64,000 nt of DNA from Latilactobacillus graminis DSM 20719. Its GTDB lineage: Bacteria; Bacillota; Bacilli; Lactobacillales; Lactobacillaceae. Made by a program: the position numbers and the translations under genes. Where the stretch lies: NCBI RefSeq assembly GCF_001436415.1, contig NZ_AYZB01000009.1, positions 1 through 64,000 on the forward strand. Reading direction: 5' to 3'. Below are positions 1 to 8,691 of the stretch, one piece after another (the first letter of the stretch is position 1; each line of letters begins with the position of its first letter). The notes under the pieces are model-generated. The model worked only from the letters and a program-made list of their open reading frames with translations. It made no database searches and was not told where the DNA came from.

Positions 1-2
1 GG

Positions 3-107
3 GATATTGGCAATGAATATCTAGCGTTAGCCCAACAGACTAAAACTGCCGTTGATTATATGATGGCGACTGACAATGAATTAGCGGAGATGTTCAATCA
101 TGGATGA
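3..107 (+). CDS. C-terminal end of a small type VII secretion substrate (TIGR04197-like), partial
   Basis: The window opens inside a gene. The frame from base 3 reads without stops for 34 codons and ends at a TGA overlapping the next start (ATGGATGA). The visible tail (DIGNEYLALAQQT, then MMATDNELAEMF) resembles the C-terminus of short WXG100-like proteins of the TIGR04197 type. Those are typically encoded just upstream of a DUF3958 protein, which is the case here. The 8-nt overlap implies translational coupling. The family call is from memory and context only, because most of the gene lies outside the window. Confidence 0.5.
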   Translation, partial: DIGNEYLALAQQTKTAVDYMMATDNELAEMFNHG

Positions 108-450
108 GACTGATAAGAGACGAATCTTAAGGCAGCAAGAAACCATTGATAGTGAATACCGCCATACGCGACAGGTTGTAGAAGAACTTTTTGAAACAGT
201 TGATGTTGAGCGTAGACGGTCTGATAATGATTTAGAGAATCTGTATCAGCGACATGACTATGCCATTAAACAGATTGACGAGGATTATTCAGATAATCAA
301 GCATTCAGAAGCGAGTTGGAGAGTGCAAAAGACGCGATTGAGAATACCGTCAAACAAACACGAATCGCAATTGATGACTGTTTAATGGACTACGAAGCGG
401 ATTATCGTAAGACTCAAAATGTTTTATCAGAAAAATTATTGGAGAAATAA
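100..450 (+). CDS. DUF3958-like coiled-coil protein, putative type VII secretion partner
   Basis: This 116-residue protein is highly charged and almost wholly helical, with heptad-like runs (RRILRQQETIDSEY, VVEELFETVDVERRR). It has no signal peptide, membrane segment or catalytic motif. Size, composition and position after a WXG100-like tail match the DUF3958 proteins of Firmicute LXG/type VII effector loci, which are thought to act as partners or chaperones of the effectors. The ATG at 100 overlaps the end of the preceding gene. No LXG toxin follows, so the locus looks truncated. Function is inferred from context. Confidence 0.5.
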   Translation: MDETDKRRILRQQETIDSEYRHTRQVVEELFETVDVERRRSDNDLENLYQRHDYAIKQIDEDYSDNQAFRSELESAKDAIENTVKQTRIAIDDCLMDYEADYRKTQNVLSEKLLEK

Positions 451-451
451 T

Positions 452-775
452 ATGGTAGATTTCCTAGAAGAAAGTCGCAAAGCGGACTTAGACCGAAGAG
501 TCAAAGCATTAGAAGAACAAAGAATTGAACAAATGAAGCAACTTGAAAAGCATAGTATTTCAAGTGATTTAGGTCATACCGTTCTAGCGAAAGTTAAGCG
601 CAAAAAGAAACAGGCCAAACAACAGGCAAATGAAAATGCAGAAGTGATTGTGTCTGAACTAAAAGGTGGCCTAGATCAAGTAGAGGTATTTATTAAAGGG
701 AAAATGGCGGATAAGATGAAGGCTGCCTATCAAAAGGAAAATCGAAAGTTAATTAAAGGGCGAAATTTAAAGTGA
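452..775 (+). CDS. Small basic coiled-coil protein of the type VII-like cluster
   Basis: I chose the ATG at 452 because GGAG at 441-444 sits 7 nt before it; the same frame stays open further upstream, inside the preceding gene. The product is about 107 residues, rich in Lys, Glu and Gln, with an N-terminal coiled coil (ADLDRRVKALEEQRIEQMKQ) and a basic middle (KVKRKKKQAKQQ). It has no signal peptide. It follows the DUF3958-like gene by 1 nt, so the two are surely co-transcribed. A third small gene is common in such clusters before the LXG toxin, but here the next DNA is an IS relic. No specific function can be assigned. Confidence 0.5.
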   Translation: MVDFLEESRKADLDRRVKALEEQRIEQMKQLEKHSISSDLGHTVLAKVKRKKKQAKQQANENAEVIVSELKGGLDQVEVFIKGKMADKMKAAYQKENRKLIKGRNLK

Positions 776-797
776 ATCCCCGCTACTGAGCCAAAAT

Positions 798-1075
798 GAA
801 GGGCCCTAAGAAAGTTAGACAAAAATCTAACTGACTTGGAGCCCTTTTATGGCTAAATTTCTTTCGAATTAAAGAAAATCGTTCTATCCGAATACTTATC
901 TAAACAGTCCCTGGGGAACGTGGGGGTGATGAATGTTTTCACCGGCGATTAAGGTGGTTCTTTTCATAGAAAACTAAGTTTAAGCAAGTGACCGCTGTCG
1001 ATGTATTAGAAGCCCGGATTTAATTGATAAAGTTCATATATATCATCTATACCAATGGATCATTCGCAAGGGGTT
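798..1075 (+). mobile_element. Decayed IS3-family (IS150-group-like) relic
   Basis: No intact gene lies between 776 and 1078. The left part has an inverted-repeat-like end (GGGCCCTAAGAAAGTTAGAC near 803) followed at 849 by a start resembling IS150-group OrfA (MAKF, then, one frame over, FELKKIVLSEYLSKQSLG). The rest is broken by stops and frameshifts. I read it as a transposase remnant with large internal deletions. It separates the type VII-like genes from the bacteriocin locus and probably marks how the LXG-type gene was lost. Exact ends are uncertain. Confidence 0.35.
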
Positions 1076-1078
1076 TAA

Positions 1079-1429
1079 ATAAAGATATTAGATTGCGTTA
1101 AAAGCGTTGTACTCTTGTTACCAACTATCGGTATGGCATCTGCACAAGCAGCTAGTGCAGATATTCCTATTGCAAGTGGTCAAATGGAATTAACACAAGG
1201 CCAAACACCTATTATGTCCTGTATAAGTAAGGGTGGCGGCACATGGTATTCGGGATTCAGTGGAACAAAAGTATATTCACAATATTATCATGGTAGTAAA
1301 AAACATAGTGCAACAGCTAAAAATGGATGGGGTGCTGGTGTAAGAAACACACAAAAAGCCGGTATCTGGGCTTACTCATCTGTAAATTCGACATTAACGG
1401 GTAACAAGACATATTGGGCTGTTTATTAA
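1079..1429 (+). CDS. Lactococcin 972-family bacteriocin precursor, start codon apparently lost (ATG to ATA)
   Basis: The C-terminal half carries the lactococcin 972 pattern: GGGTWYSG, then KVYSQYYHGSKKHSATAKNG, then AGIWAYSSV and LTGNKTYWAVY. The N-terminus is a Sec signal (VKSVVLLLPTIGMASA, cleavage near AQA-A). The signal reads in frame back to an ATA at 1079, with a good ribosome site (AAGGGG, 1068-1073) 5 nt upstream and a stop just before it. The natural start was therefore probably ATG AAG ATA. The only standard start left is TTG at 1115, which cuts into the signal peptide. Known members block cell-wall synthesis by binding lipid II. The DUF1430 and ABC genes that follow support the call. 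Expression is doubtful. Confidence 0.75.
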   Translation: MKILDCVKSVVLLLPTIGMASAQAASADIPIASGQMELTQGQTPIMSCISKGGGTWYSGFSGTKVYSQYYHGSKKHSATAKNGWGAGVRNTQKAGIWAYSSVNSTLTGNKTYWAVY

Positions 1430-1447
1430 TCGGATAAAAGTTACTAT

Positions 1448-1480
1448 GCTGCTAGACCAATATTAGTCTAGCAGCTTTTT
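1448..1480 (+). terminator. Hairpin terminator after the bacteriocin gene
   Basis: A 10-bp stem (GCTGCTAGAC paired with GTCTAGCAGC, loop CAATATTA) is followed by six T. It lies between the bacteriocin and the membrane-protein gene and would reduce read-through into the presumed immunity/transport genes. Confidence 0.85.
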
Positions 1481-1502
1481 TATGTTGAGAGAGGGTGCAT
1501 TC

Positions 1503-3515
1503 ATGAGATGGGCAAAAAATATTTTTGCAACGTTGTTGATATTTTTTGTAACATTAATTCTTGCCGGGTTAATGAGTGAGAAGTTAACACAAGAATATCT
1601 GTATGAAGATACAAATCAATTAAACGCGACATATGATTCAAATAAGTTTGATTATGAGGATTTTATTAAAGAAGTCGAAAAATTAGGCAAACATAATCTA
1701 ACGATTTCGCAATATACCTATACAAGTGAAGATACATTAAATATTTATACAAATAGGCCGAAAACTTATAAAAAAAGTAGTGGTGGGCAATTAAAAGTTT
1801 CTGTTTACGACTTTAAAGAAGTAAAGAATATTGGATTGGGTACTACATTTTATGTACGTGGTGACTCGAGAAAAATTGCAACTGCACTCAGTAAAAATAT
1901 GACGCTACACGCTGTTAATCTTGTTAAAACTAGCGCATTTACCCTTAATTCAACGATGATTACATTATCTATATTCATCGTAATGATATTAATTTTGTTG
2001 ATGTTTTTATACTTACAAGCTAACAAAAAGATGATACGCATACAAAAAACGTTAGGATATGGCATTTTACAAACTTGGATTTACACCATGAGAGAAAATA
2101 TAGATTTTATCATAAGCTTTTTTGTTGGAGCCGTGTTGGGCATTTTTTTCAGTATCTTTTTAGGCTATTTACTGGATGTTAAATCTTATGTATTACTTGT
2201 GCTTGGAATTATTATTGTTGGTATTTTAATTTTAACCATCCAGACTATCTTTTTGATTTTTTGTTATCATTTTTGTAGATTAAGAAACCTACTATCAGTG
2301 CGTTATCGACAGCTGTTCGTTGCATTTTTATTAGTCATTTTCGGTATCAGTATCTGGTTCTCATTTCAGACAATTAACCCCATTGCGTTAACATTAAATC
2401 AGATTAGTTTAGACAGTTAAACATCTCGACAGTGGCAAGAAACCCAAGATGTATATAAAACAAACATTACAAATCAAATTAATAGAGATAATAAGTTCGA
2501 AGAGAAAAATTATTCTGAAAAAGCTAAGTCTTACTATAAAATGATTACCAGTCAGCTATCAACTTTTATCATTATTGCCAATAACTTTACGATGATTGAT
2601 CGTGATCCGGATACAAAAGAACCTATTTATATTGGTCAACAGATTATGCCGAATGAGACCGTACGGGACTACAATACTGAGCCCTTTGGTAATTCAATAA
2701 TTGTTGATAAGAACTATCTAAAACGACAAAACATAAAAATTCATGATTCAAATTTTTTTCAACGTTCGGTTGATAGGAGCATTGTCTACATTCTAGTCCC
2801 CGATAAATATCAAAGATCTGATACAGAGATCATTAAGAATTACAGTGCTAATGCAATTGAAAAAATTGGTTACAGTAAAATGCCAAAGTTTAAAATTATT
2901 CATACGTTCAATAATCAAAAGTATTTCACTTACAATATAAATCTAGGTGATCCAGCTACTGGGAATAACTTGGTGGATCCTATCGCAGTTGTATTTAATA
3001 AAAACTTGGTGGATTTGCAAACTTTCGGGAATATGCTCACCATCGATGGTGGACTTTTCTTTGAGAAAAATAGTGAAGCCCAAGACGTCTTTAACCTACT
3101 GAAACCAACTATTAAGAAAGTAGGTCTCAGCAATACCTTAAATATGTCTGTCTCAGTGTACAAAGATTTTTCAAGATACTTAGCAAAACAACGGTCTACC
3201 TTGCTAGCTCAAACATTACATTTCTTCTTATTATTATTAATAGATTGTTTACTAATCAAAGAAATTATTATATTATTCTTTGAGCTCAACAAAAAGCAGT
3301 TCATTGTTAAATGGGTTTTGGGCTATTCAAGAATCGGTCTTTTGTTCGATACTATTTTTTGGCCACTATTAGTAATATTAGCGATCTCGGTATTTTATCA
3401 ACTGATTAATTATAGTATTACCAATTATGCTTTTGCATTAGTCCTCATTGTTGTAAGCATAGTCATGTATAGTTCATTATTTAATCAGATATTTAGGAGG
3501 AATCAATTATGGTAA
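1503..3515 (+). pseudogene. DUF1430 bacteriocin-associated integral membrane protein (TIGR01654-like), split by one in-frame stop
   Basis: The frame from ATG 1503 (GAGAGGG upstream) runs to 2420, where a single TAA follows SLDS. The same frame then continues open through TSRQWQETQDVYK to 3515, so the full product would be about 670 residues, the usual size of this family. Helices near residues 10-25, 160-185 and several around 205-300, plus a second set at the C-terminus, give the FtsX-like layout of these permeases. Such genes sit between lactococcin 972-type bacteriocins and an ABC ATPase and are linked to immunity or export. The gap holds exactly 40 codons with no other stop or shift, so one nonsense substitution explains it. 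Two separate half-proteins remain possible. Confidence 0.8.
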
Positions 3516-4132
3516 AACTTCAGGTTAATAACGTTGTAAAAGTAATTGAAAAGAAAACTATAATTGATAACTTTTCGTTGACAGTCAACAGCAACGATTT
3601 CGTCATCATAACGGGTAAAAGCGGAACTGGTAAAACAACATTACTGAATGTAATTAGTGGGTTAACTAGGAGAGATTCCGGTGAGATATATTTAGATGAT
3701 GCTTTAATCGGTAAACATATGCAAAATATTTGGCGAAATAAAATCGGCTTTATTTTTCAGGATAATTTACTTCTGGAAAATCAAACCATTAAAAAGAATA
3801 TCTTGATAGGGGCAAAATTTAATAAAAAGTTAAGCGATGAAGAGATAAATAACCTTTTGATAAGTGTTGATTTGAAAGGCGTATCACTCAAACAGCAAGT
3901 TAGTACTCTTAGTGGAGGGGAACAGCAGCGAATAGCATTGTTACGGACAATGGTTAAAAGAAATGAAATCATATTTGCTGACGAGCCAACTGGAAATTTG
4001 GATAAAGTAAATGCAATTAGTCTAGTCAAATTGTTAAAAGATTGGAGTATGGAGGATCAACATGCGGTTGTAATGGTCACACATAATCCCGAATTTATTC
4101 AGTTTGCTACTAAACATATAAATTTGGTCTGA
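3509..4132 (+). CDS. ABC transporter ATP-binding protein of the lactococcin 972-type locus
   Basis: This 207-residue ATPase is of the lolD/macB-like size class. Walker A is GKSGTGKTT, the Q-loop is FIFQDN, the signature is LSGGEQQR, Walker B is IIFADEPTG and the switch His is in MVTHNP. It overlaps the end of the DUF1430 frame by 7 nt and has a good site (AGGAGG) before its ATG. It would energise the DUF1430 permease for bacteriocin immunity or transport. It is intact although its partner is interrupted, so the decay may be recent. Low GC matches the rest of the island. Confidence 0.85.
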   Translation: MVKLQVNNVVKVIEKKTIIDNFSLTVNSNDFVIITGKSGTGKTTLLNVISGLTRRDSGEIYLDDALIGKHMQNIWRNKIGFIFQDNLLLENQTIKKNILIGAKFNKKLSDEEINNLLISVDLKGVSLKQQVSTLSGGEQQRIALLRTMVKRNEIIFADEPTGNLDKVNAISLVKLLKDWSMEDQHAVVMVTHNPEFIQFATKHINLV

Positions 4133-4187
4133 AGATGTATTTCTTATGATAAAAAGAGACCGTGATATAAATCTAAAATAAAAAGGA

Positions 4188-4361
4188 TTACTGCACATTG
4201 CTAATCATTTGTTTCTGTCGTAAATAGGTAACTAAAATCTCTAAGCCCTAATTAATGATTGCTTCAATATCGTCAGCAATTTAGGCACCAGTAATTGTTC
4301 GAACAAGGGCCGCTAGCTTCTAAACATACAATGCGGGATTGATATAACAAACAGTGTTTCT
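4188..4361 (-). pseudogene. Decayed small gene, family unknown
   Basis: The gene-poor stretch 4133-4482 contains a minus-strand frame that still reads as protein-like segments: NPALYV, KLAALVRTITGA, IADDIEAIIN and GLEILVTYLRQKQM. They are separated by three stop codons, all in one frame. Size and helical character recall small bacteriocin immunity proteins, which would fit the neighbours, but I cannot assign the family. The reading rests only on coherence of the frame. Confidence 0.3.
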
Positions 4362-4402
4362 TTAGCTGATATGTGGTTAATTGATCTATTTAAATCATAA
4401 TA

Positions 4403-4456
4403 CAAAAAGCGGTAGTTGAATGAATCGTAAGATTCGTTCAACTACCGCTTTTTTGT
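4403..4456 (-). terminator. Bidirectional terminator after the P60 hydrolase gene
   Basis: A long stem (AAAGCGGTAGTTGAATGAATC paired across a GTAA loop with its complement) is flanked by A and T tracts. It lies 27 nt downstream of the minus-strand P60 gene and can also stop plus-strand transcripts. Confidence 0.9.
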
Positions 4457-4482
4457 GACTTATGTCATAGTCGTATTCTAGA

Positions 4483-5661
4483 CTAAAGGACGCGGACTGC
4501 GAATGAAGGCATGAAGTAGCTTGAGATACTTGCTGTCTTAACTGATTCGCCAGGTTGTGGTGCGTGGACGTATTGGCCACCACCGATGTAGATTGCGTCG
4601 TGATATGAAGCGCCAGCGCCACCCCAGAAGAGGATATCGCCAGGTTGTAAGTTATTAAGTGAGACACGTTGACCAGCGCCTTCTTGAGCAGTTGTGACAC
4701 GCCCCAATGAAATACCAGCTTGTGCGTATGCATATTGAACTAAACCAGAACAGTCAAGGCCTTGACCTGGTGTTGTGCCACCCCATACATAAGGGGTACC
4801 GATTTGTGACAAAGCAGCGTTGATAACAGTTTGGGCATTACCACGTGCCGGTGTATTAGTATTAGCTTGTGGTGCTTGTTGAACAGGAGCAGTAGCTTGA
4901 TTGCTTTGAGTTGTTGTTTGTGTTTGAGCAGGGTGTGTTGTTGCGGCTGGCGTGCTTGTTGCAGCAGCCGGCGTTGTTGATTCAGTTGTTGTAGCTGGCG
5001 CTGGGGTTTTTGTGGCAGGAGCCGGAGTGGTTGCTTGAGGTGCAGCAGGTGCTTGCACTTCAGTCGTAGTCGTTGTTGCAGCAACTGGTGTTACTGCCGG
5101 TGCGTTTGTAATTGGTGTGACACCTGTCAAGTTAGGGTTGTTTAAAACAACGTAGCTAGCAGGGACCCAGCCTTTGCTTTCTAATTGGTACCAAGTGGTG
5201 CCGTTTAAATCTTTTTGATTAATGACATTTTTAGTTGTGCCATAGGTTAAATATTCGCCAGTTGGTTGAGTAGCAGTTGTGTCAGACCAAACCGTTGTTG
5301 CACCTGATTGGAAGTTAGCTGTTACTGTGTTTTTAACAGCCGGGGTTGTTGTAGCTGGTTGAGCAGTTGTATCACCGGCTGTGATGAATTGGCTTGAAAC
5401 CCATTCGTCATTACCAAGTTTGTACCAAGTTTGGCCATAAACTTGTTTAGTTGCTTGGATTGTAACGTGTTGGTTAGTTGCCAAGTAATGAGTCGGTTTT
5501 TGACCGACTTCAGGGCTAGTCCAAACGGTTGTGGCCCCATCAGTATAATTAACTGTTCCGCTTGTGGCTGCCTGGGCGTCGTTTGTTTGTAGACCCATTA
5601 ATACTAAGCCAGCAAGGCCAACAATCCCAGAAGATAAGTAAGTCATTTTTTGCTTTTTCAT
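4483..5661 (-). CDS. Secreted NlpC/P60 peptidoglycan endopeptidase with two SH3-like repeats
   Basis: The ATG at 5661 is chosen because it opens a signal peptide (MKKQKMTYLSSGIVGLAGLV, cleavage near AQA-A) and GAAGGAG lies 12 nt upstream. A TTG seven codons earlier overlaps that site. Two SH3/GW-like wall-binding repeats follow (each with TTVW and TWYKL or TWYQL), then a long Pro/Thr/Ala linker, then a C-terminal NlpC/P60 domain. The catalytic Cys is in LDCSGL and the His in YHDAIYIG. The family cleaves peptide stems in the wall during growth and separation. A WalR-type box lies about 90 nt upstream, so control by the WalRK system is likely. Confidence 0.9.
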   Translation of the reverse strand: MKKQKMTYLSSGIVGLAGLVLMGLQTNDAQAATSGTVNYTDGATTVWTSPEVGQKPTHYLATNQHVTIQATKQVYGQTWYKLGNDEWVSSQFITAGDTTAQPATTTPAVKNTVTANFQSGATTVWSDTTATQPTGEYLTYGTTKNVINQKDLNGTTWYQLESKGWVPASYVVLNNPNLTGVTPITNAPAVTPVAATTTTTEVQAPAAPQATTPAPATKTPAPATTTESTTPAAATSTPAATTHPAQTQTTTQSNQATAPVQQAPQANTNTPARGNAQTVINAALSQIGTPYVWGGTTPGQGLDCSGLVQYAYAQAGISLGRVTTAQEGAGQRVSLNNLQPGDILFWGGAGASYHDAIYIGGGQYVHAPQPGESVKTASISSYFMPSFAVRVL

Positions 5662-5747
5662 GTGTATAGTGTGCTCCTTCAAGAAATTTTTTTAAGTTAT
5701 TTAAATTTTGAATTAATTTAGTACGTTGATTAGCATAGCACTTGAAA

Positions 5748-5764
5748 GTAACAAACATGTTACA
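5748..5764 (-). promoter_or_regulatory. Candidate WalR (YycF) box for the P60 gene
   Basis: On the minus strand the site reads TGTAAC-ATGTT-TGTTAC, which fits the two-hexamer WalR consensus TGTWAH-N5-TGTWAH. It lies 87 nt upstream of the start. WalR boxes commonly control wall hydrolases, which matches the product. Confidence 0.55.
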
Positions 5765-5834
5765 TAATAGTTAGCGCGCTGTTACATGTTTCTTAAGATA
5801 TCAGCGCGTAAAAGACTAAATGGATGCGAACGTC

Positions 5835-5870
5835 AAAAAAGTACGCAAATCAAACAGATAGCGTACTTTA
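5835..5870 (-). terminator. Terminator after the lipoprotein gene
   Basis: On the minus strand AAAGTACGC pairs with GCGTACTTT across a 14-nt loop and ends in a T run. It lies 18 nt beyond the stop of the lipoprotein gene. Confidence 0.8.
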
Positions 5871-5887
5871 GGCGAGAAAATTAAGAA

Positions 5888-6730
5888 TTACGATAAGGCA
5901 TTAGTTGAGGTCTGATCGGTGTCGGTTGAGACATTATTCGTTGTTGAATTGGTTTCAGTAGTTGTTTCTGTGTCGGTTATCGTTTGAGAATTGGATGACA
6001 CATCACCTTGACTTGTCGATGCTTGGGTGTTAGCTGAATAGGTGTTGAATTGATTTTCAGCATTTTGAATGTAGGCCAAATATTTTGTTTTAAAACCAGA
6101 ATGGGTTGCTTTGTTGACTAAAGACCGAGCGTAAGGAAAGTCGTTAGCAGATAAGGTAGCCGGGATATTATTAAAATTATCATCTGTAAATAAGTTACCA
6201 ACAGCTGTCATGGCCGCTAATTGATTCTGGGCCTCTTGATAGTCAGCTAATTGTTTGGGATGACCAGTGTAGTCGGATGCCTTACCAAGTTGGGCATTCG
6301 CTTTAACAATCCCATTCTTATCGAAGAAAGCACTTGTTTTAATTTTGCTTTTGGGTTGCTTTTGAGTAGTTGGCTTGTCTGATTCACTCGTTGTTGATGA
6401 GTTGCCAGTTATTTTAGCGAGATCTTTTTGAGCAGCATGATAATCTGTTTTGGCATCACCAGTAATCCCACTCATATAAAGGTTGGGCTTAATTTGTTGC
6501 TCAAGTCTAGTGGCCGTTGTGATAATTTGTTGCTGCTTAGTAGCTGTTAATTGGGCTGGCTTTTGATGGGCACTGTCACGATAGAGTTGGTTAACCTTTT
6601 GAACGTATTGATCGATTTTATGTTCGGTTTTAATTGCTGCCGGTGGGACTGTTGTTTTGTTCTGACAGCCAGCTAGCACCATAGAACAGCTGGTCATGGC
6701 CAGCAAAAGAGCAAACGGTATTTTTTTCAT
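5888..6730 (-). CDS. Secreted lipoprotein of unknown function
   Basis: The protein has 280 residues. It has a type II signal peptide (FALLLAMTSCSMVLAGC), so Cys21 is the expected lipidation site. The middle is helical and Gln/Lys-rich, with patterns such as HKIDQYVQKVNQLYRDSA and DYQEAQNQLAAM. The last 50 residues are a Ser/Thr/Asn-rich low-complexity tail. I see no catalytic motif. It is transcribed alone between two terminators, in the same direction as the P60 gene. It is likely a membrane-anchored, wall-facing protein. I do not recognise a named family. Confidence 0.7.
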   Translation of the reverse strand: MKKIPFALLLAMTSCSMVLAGCQNKTTVPPAAIKTEHKIDQYVQKVNQLYRDSAHQKPAQLTATKQQQIITTATRLEQQIKPNLYMSGITGDAKTDYHAAQKDLAKITGNSSTTSESDKPTTQKQPKSKIKTSAFFDKNGIVKANAQLGKASDYTGHPKQLADYQEAQNQLAAMTAVGNLFTDDNFNNIPATLSANDFPYARSLVNKATHSGFKTKYLAYIQNAENQFNTYSANTQASTSQGDVSSNSQTITDTETTTETNSTTNNVSTDTDQTSTNALS

Positions 6731-7009
6731 TAGGAGACCACCTTGTTGTTAGATATACACTCTATAATATATCATGAAATTAGGAGCGCTAACATGGTAG
6801 TTTTGTGATAATCTTAGAATCAAGGGTTGTAATACAATTAGTAGTTAAATAAAAGTAGTGATAAATGTGGGTACTAAAGGAATAACTGGTAAATGAGACT
6901 ATACATTCAGAAAAGATAAGCGTACACTATGGATATTAATTATGAGAAAATTTTAATCAAATATGATCGATGAGTTCGACTAAGGCGATCATCAGAGGGA
7001 GTGCAACTT

Positions 7010-8428
7010 ATGGAATCAGCATGTACATCAATTTTAGTTGGTAAAAACGCATCATTGGACGGTTCAACAATGATTGCGCGCAACGACGATACTTTCTTAC
7101 CTTTAACACCCCAACGGTTTCACATCAATCCAGCCGTCAAGAATCGTAAGGGGGCTAAAATCAAATCTTGGTTAAACGGTTTTGAAGCAGAATTACCAGA
7201 AAATGGCTATCGTTGGCCAGCCGTTCCGAATGTTGATTACAAGCATAATGGTTACTATGATGAAAGTAGTATCAATGAAGTGAACGTGGCAATGAGTTGT
7301 ACGGAAAGTACATATGGGAACGAAAAAGCCCTTGCTTATGATCCACTGGTCAAGGATGGCTTGGATGAAGATTGCATGCAGGCGATGGTTGCCCCCTATA
7401 TTAATTCGGCGCGCGAAGGGGTCAGCTATCTCGGTAATTTGATTAAACAATATGGCTCGCCAGCTGGCAATAGTGTGCTTTTTAGTGATCATAACGAAGT
7501 ATGGTATATGGAAATTGTGACCGGTCATTTGTGGCTTGCTCAACGGATTCCAGATGATGCTTATGCAGTTGCCGCTAACCAAGTCGCAATCCAACAAGTT
7601 GATTTCAATGATCCCGATCATTTTATGTGGGCAGAAGGAATTCAAGATTACGTTGAAACGCATCATTTAAACCCGGACAAAACGGGTTGGAATTTCCGCC
7701 ATATTTTTGGCACGATGAACGAAAAAGACCGACATTATAACACACCACGAGTTTGGTACGCGCATCATTTATTTGATGCTGACTTTGATATGTCACCTGA
7801 ATCGGCTGAATTACCATTCATTCGCCGGATTGAACATAAAATCAGCGTGGAAGACATCGAATTTTTATTAGGGTCACATTATAATGAAACGAAATTTGAT
7901 CCGATGGGGCATGGGGTTGATGAAGACAAGTACCGTTACCGGCCAATTGGTTTGAATCGGACGCAAAATGCGCATATTTTACAATTACGGAATGACGTGC
8001 CCAAAGAACAAGCAGCAATTATGTGGATTACCATGGGAATGCCGACGTACACGCCGTTTATTCCGTTTTTTACGAATGCTAATGATACTGATCCGAGCTT
8101 CAGTGAAACCCCAACGAAGTGGGATTTAAAGAGTGCTTACTGGCTATATCGGACGATTTCGGTATTGGTTGAAGGTCATTACAGCCAACACATTCAAGGC
8201 AATATTGATTACTTAAATCGTTGTCGCCAAGAACTCCGGAGTACGATTGATACTATTCAGACAAAAGCACAGCATTATCAAGGTTCGGCATTGACCGAAT
8301 ATTTAACGACGCAAAATCATGCAATCGTTAAACAAATGGCAAATGAAGCCAACGCAATGATTGGTGAACTTGTGATGGCCGGCATTAATTTATCAAAATT
8401 AACTTTTAATATGGATCGTAATCTTTAA
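7010..8428 (+). CDS. pepD: C69-family dipeptidase PepD
   Basis: The ATG at 7010 is preceded by GAGGGAG at 6995-7001; a GTG three codons earlier falls on that site. The product begins MESACTSILVGKNASLDGS. In family C69 (Ntn hydrolases) a Cys close to the N-terminus is the nucleophile, so Cys5 is the expected catalytic residue. The RNDDTF motif and about 472 residues fit the family. It hydrolyses dipeptides in the cytoplasm, part of lactobacillar peptide nutrition. It is monocistronic, with a hairpin terminator downstream. Lactobacilli often have several pepD paralogs, so the exact number is not assigned. Confidence 0.9.
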   Translation: MESACTSILVGKNASLDGSTMIARNDDTFLPLTPQRFHINPAVKNRKGAKIKSWLNGFEAELPENGYRWPAVPNVDYKHNGYYDESSINEVNVAMSCTESTYGNEKALAYDPLVKDGLDEDCMQAMVAPYINSAREGVSYLGNLIKQYGSPAGNSVLFSDHNEVWYMEIVTGHLWLAQRIPDDAYAVAANQVAIQQVDFNDPDHFMWAEGIQDYVETHHLNPDKTGWNFRHIFGTMNEKDRHYNTPRVWYAHHLFDADFDMSPESAELPFIRRIEHKISVEDIEFLLGSHYNETKFDPMGHGVDEDKYRYRPIGLNRTQNAHILQLRNDVPKEQAAIMWITMGMPTYTPFIPFFTNANDTDPSFSETPTKWDLKSAYWLYRTISVLVEGHYSQHIQGNIDYLNRCRQELRSTIDTIQTKAQHYQGSALTEYLTTQNHAIVKQMANEANAMIGELVMAGINLSKLTFNMDRNL

Positions 8429-8451
8429 CAAGGGATTGCGTTCAAAAAAAG

Positions 8452-8494
8452 AGCTGTTAAGGATCGTGTTGAGCAATCCTTAGCGGCTTTTTTT
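8452..8494 (+). terminator. Terminator after pepD
   Basis: A stem of GCTGTTAAGGAT paired with ATCCTTAGCGGC (one wobble) is followed by seven T, 24 nt past the stop codon. Confidence 0.85.
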
Positions 8495-8691
8495 GAATTT
8501 GGCAGCATTGATTTAGATAGTAGTAAGGCAACAATTGAATTGCTAAATATTAAATTTAACCGCATTTAATTAATGGAGCAAACTGGTTTGTTTTTATTTA
8601 AAATGTGCTAATATATTGTTAGTTAATTAAATTGAATCCGTTAATTGTTACTATGCACAATAAATTAGATAGTTTAAAAAGGGGAAAAACG

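Noticed and set aside
776..1078. A short gene upstream of the bacteriocin
   Set aside because: All three plus frames contain stops or lack a start; the readable pieces look like transposase remnants, so it is listed as an IS relic.
4740..5084. A Leu/Gln-rich 114-residue frame on the minus strand
   Set aside because: It is the repetitive Pro/Thr/Ala linker of the P60 gene read in another frame.
7193..7666. A 157-residue minus-strand open frame
   Set aside because: It lies wholly inside pepD, has no ribosome site and an odd composition, so it is a shadow frame.
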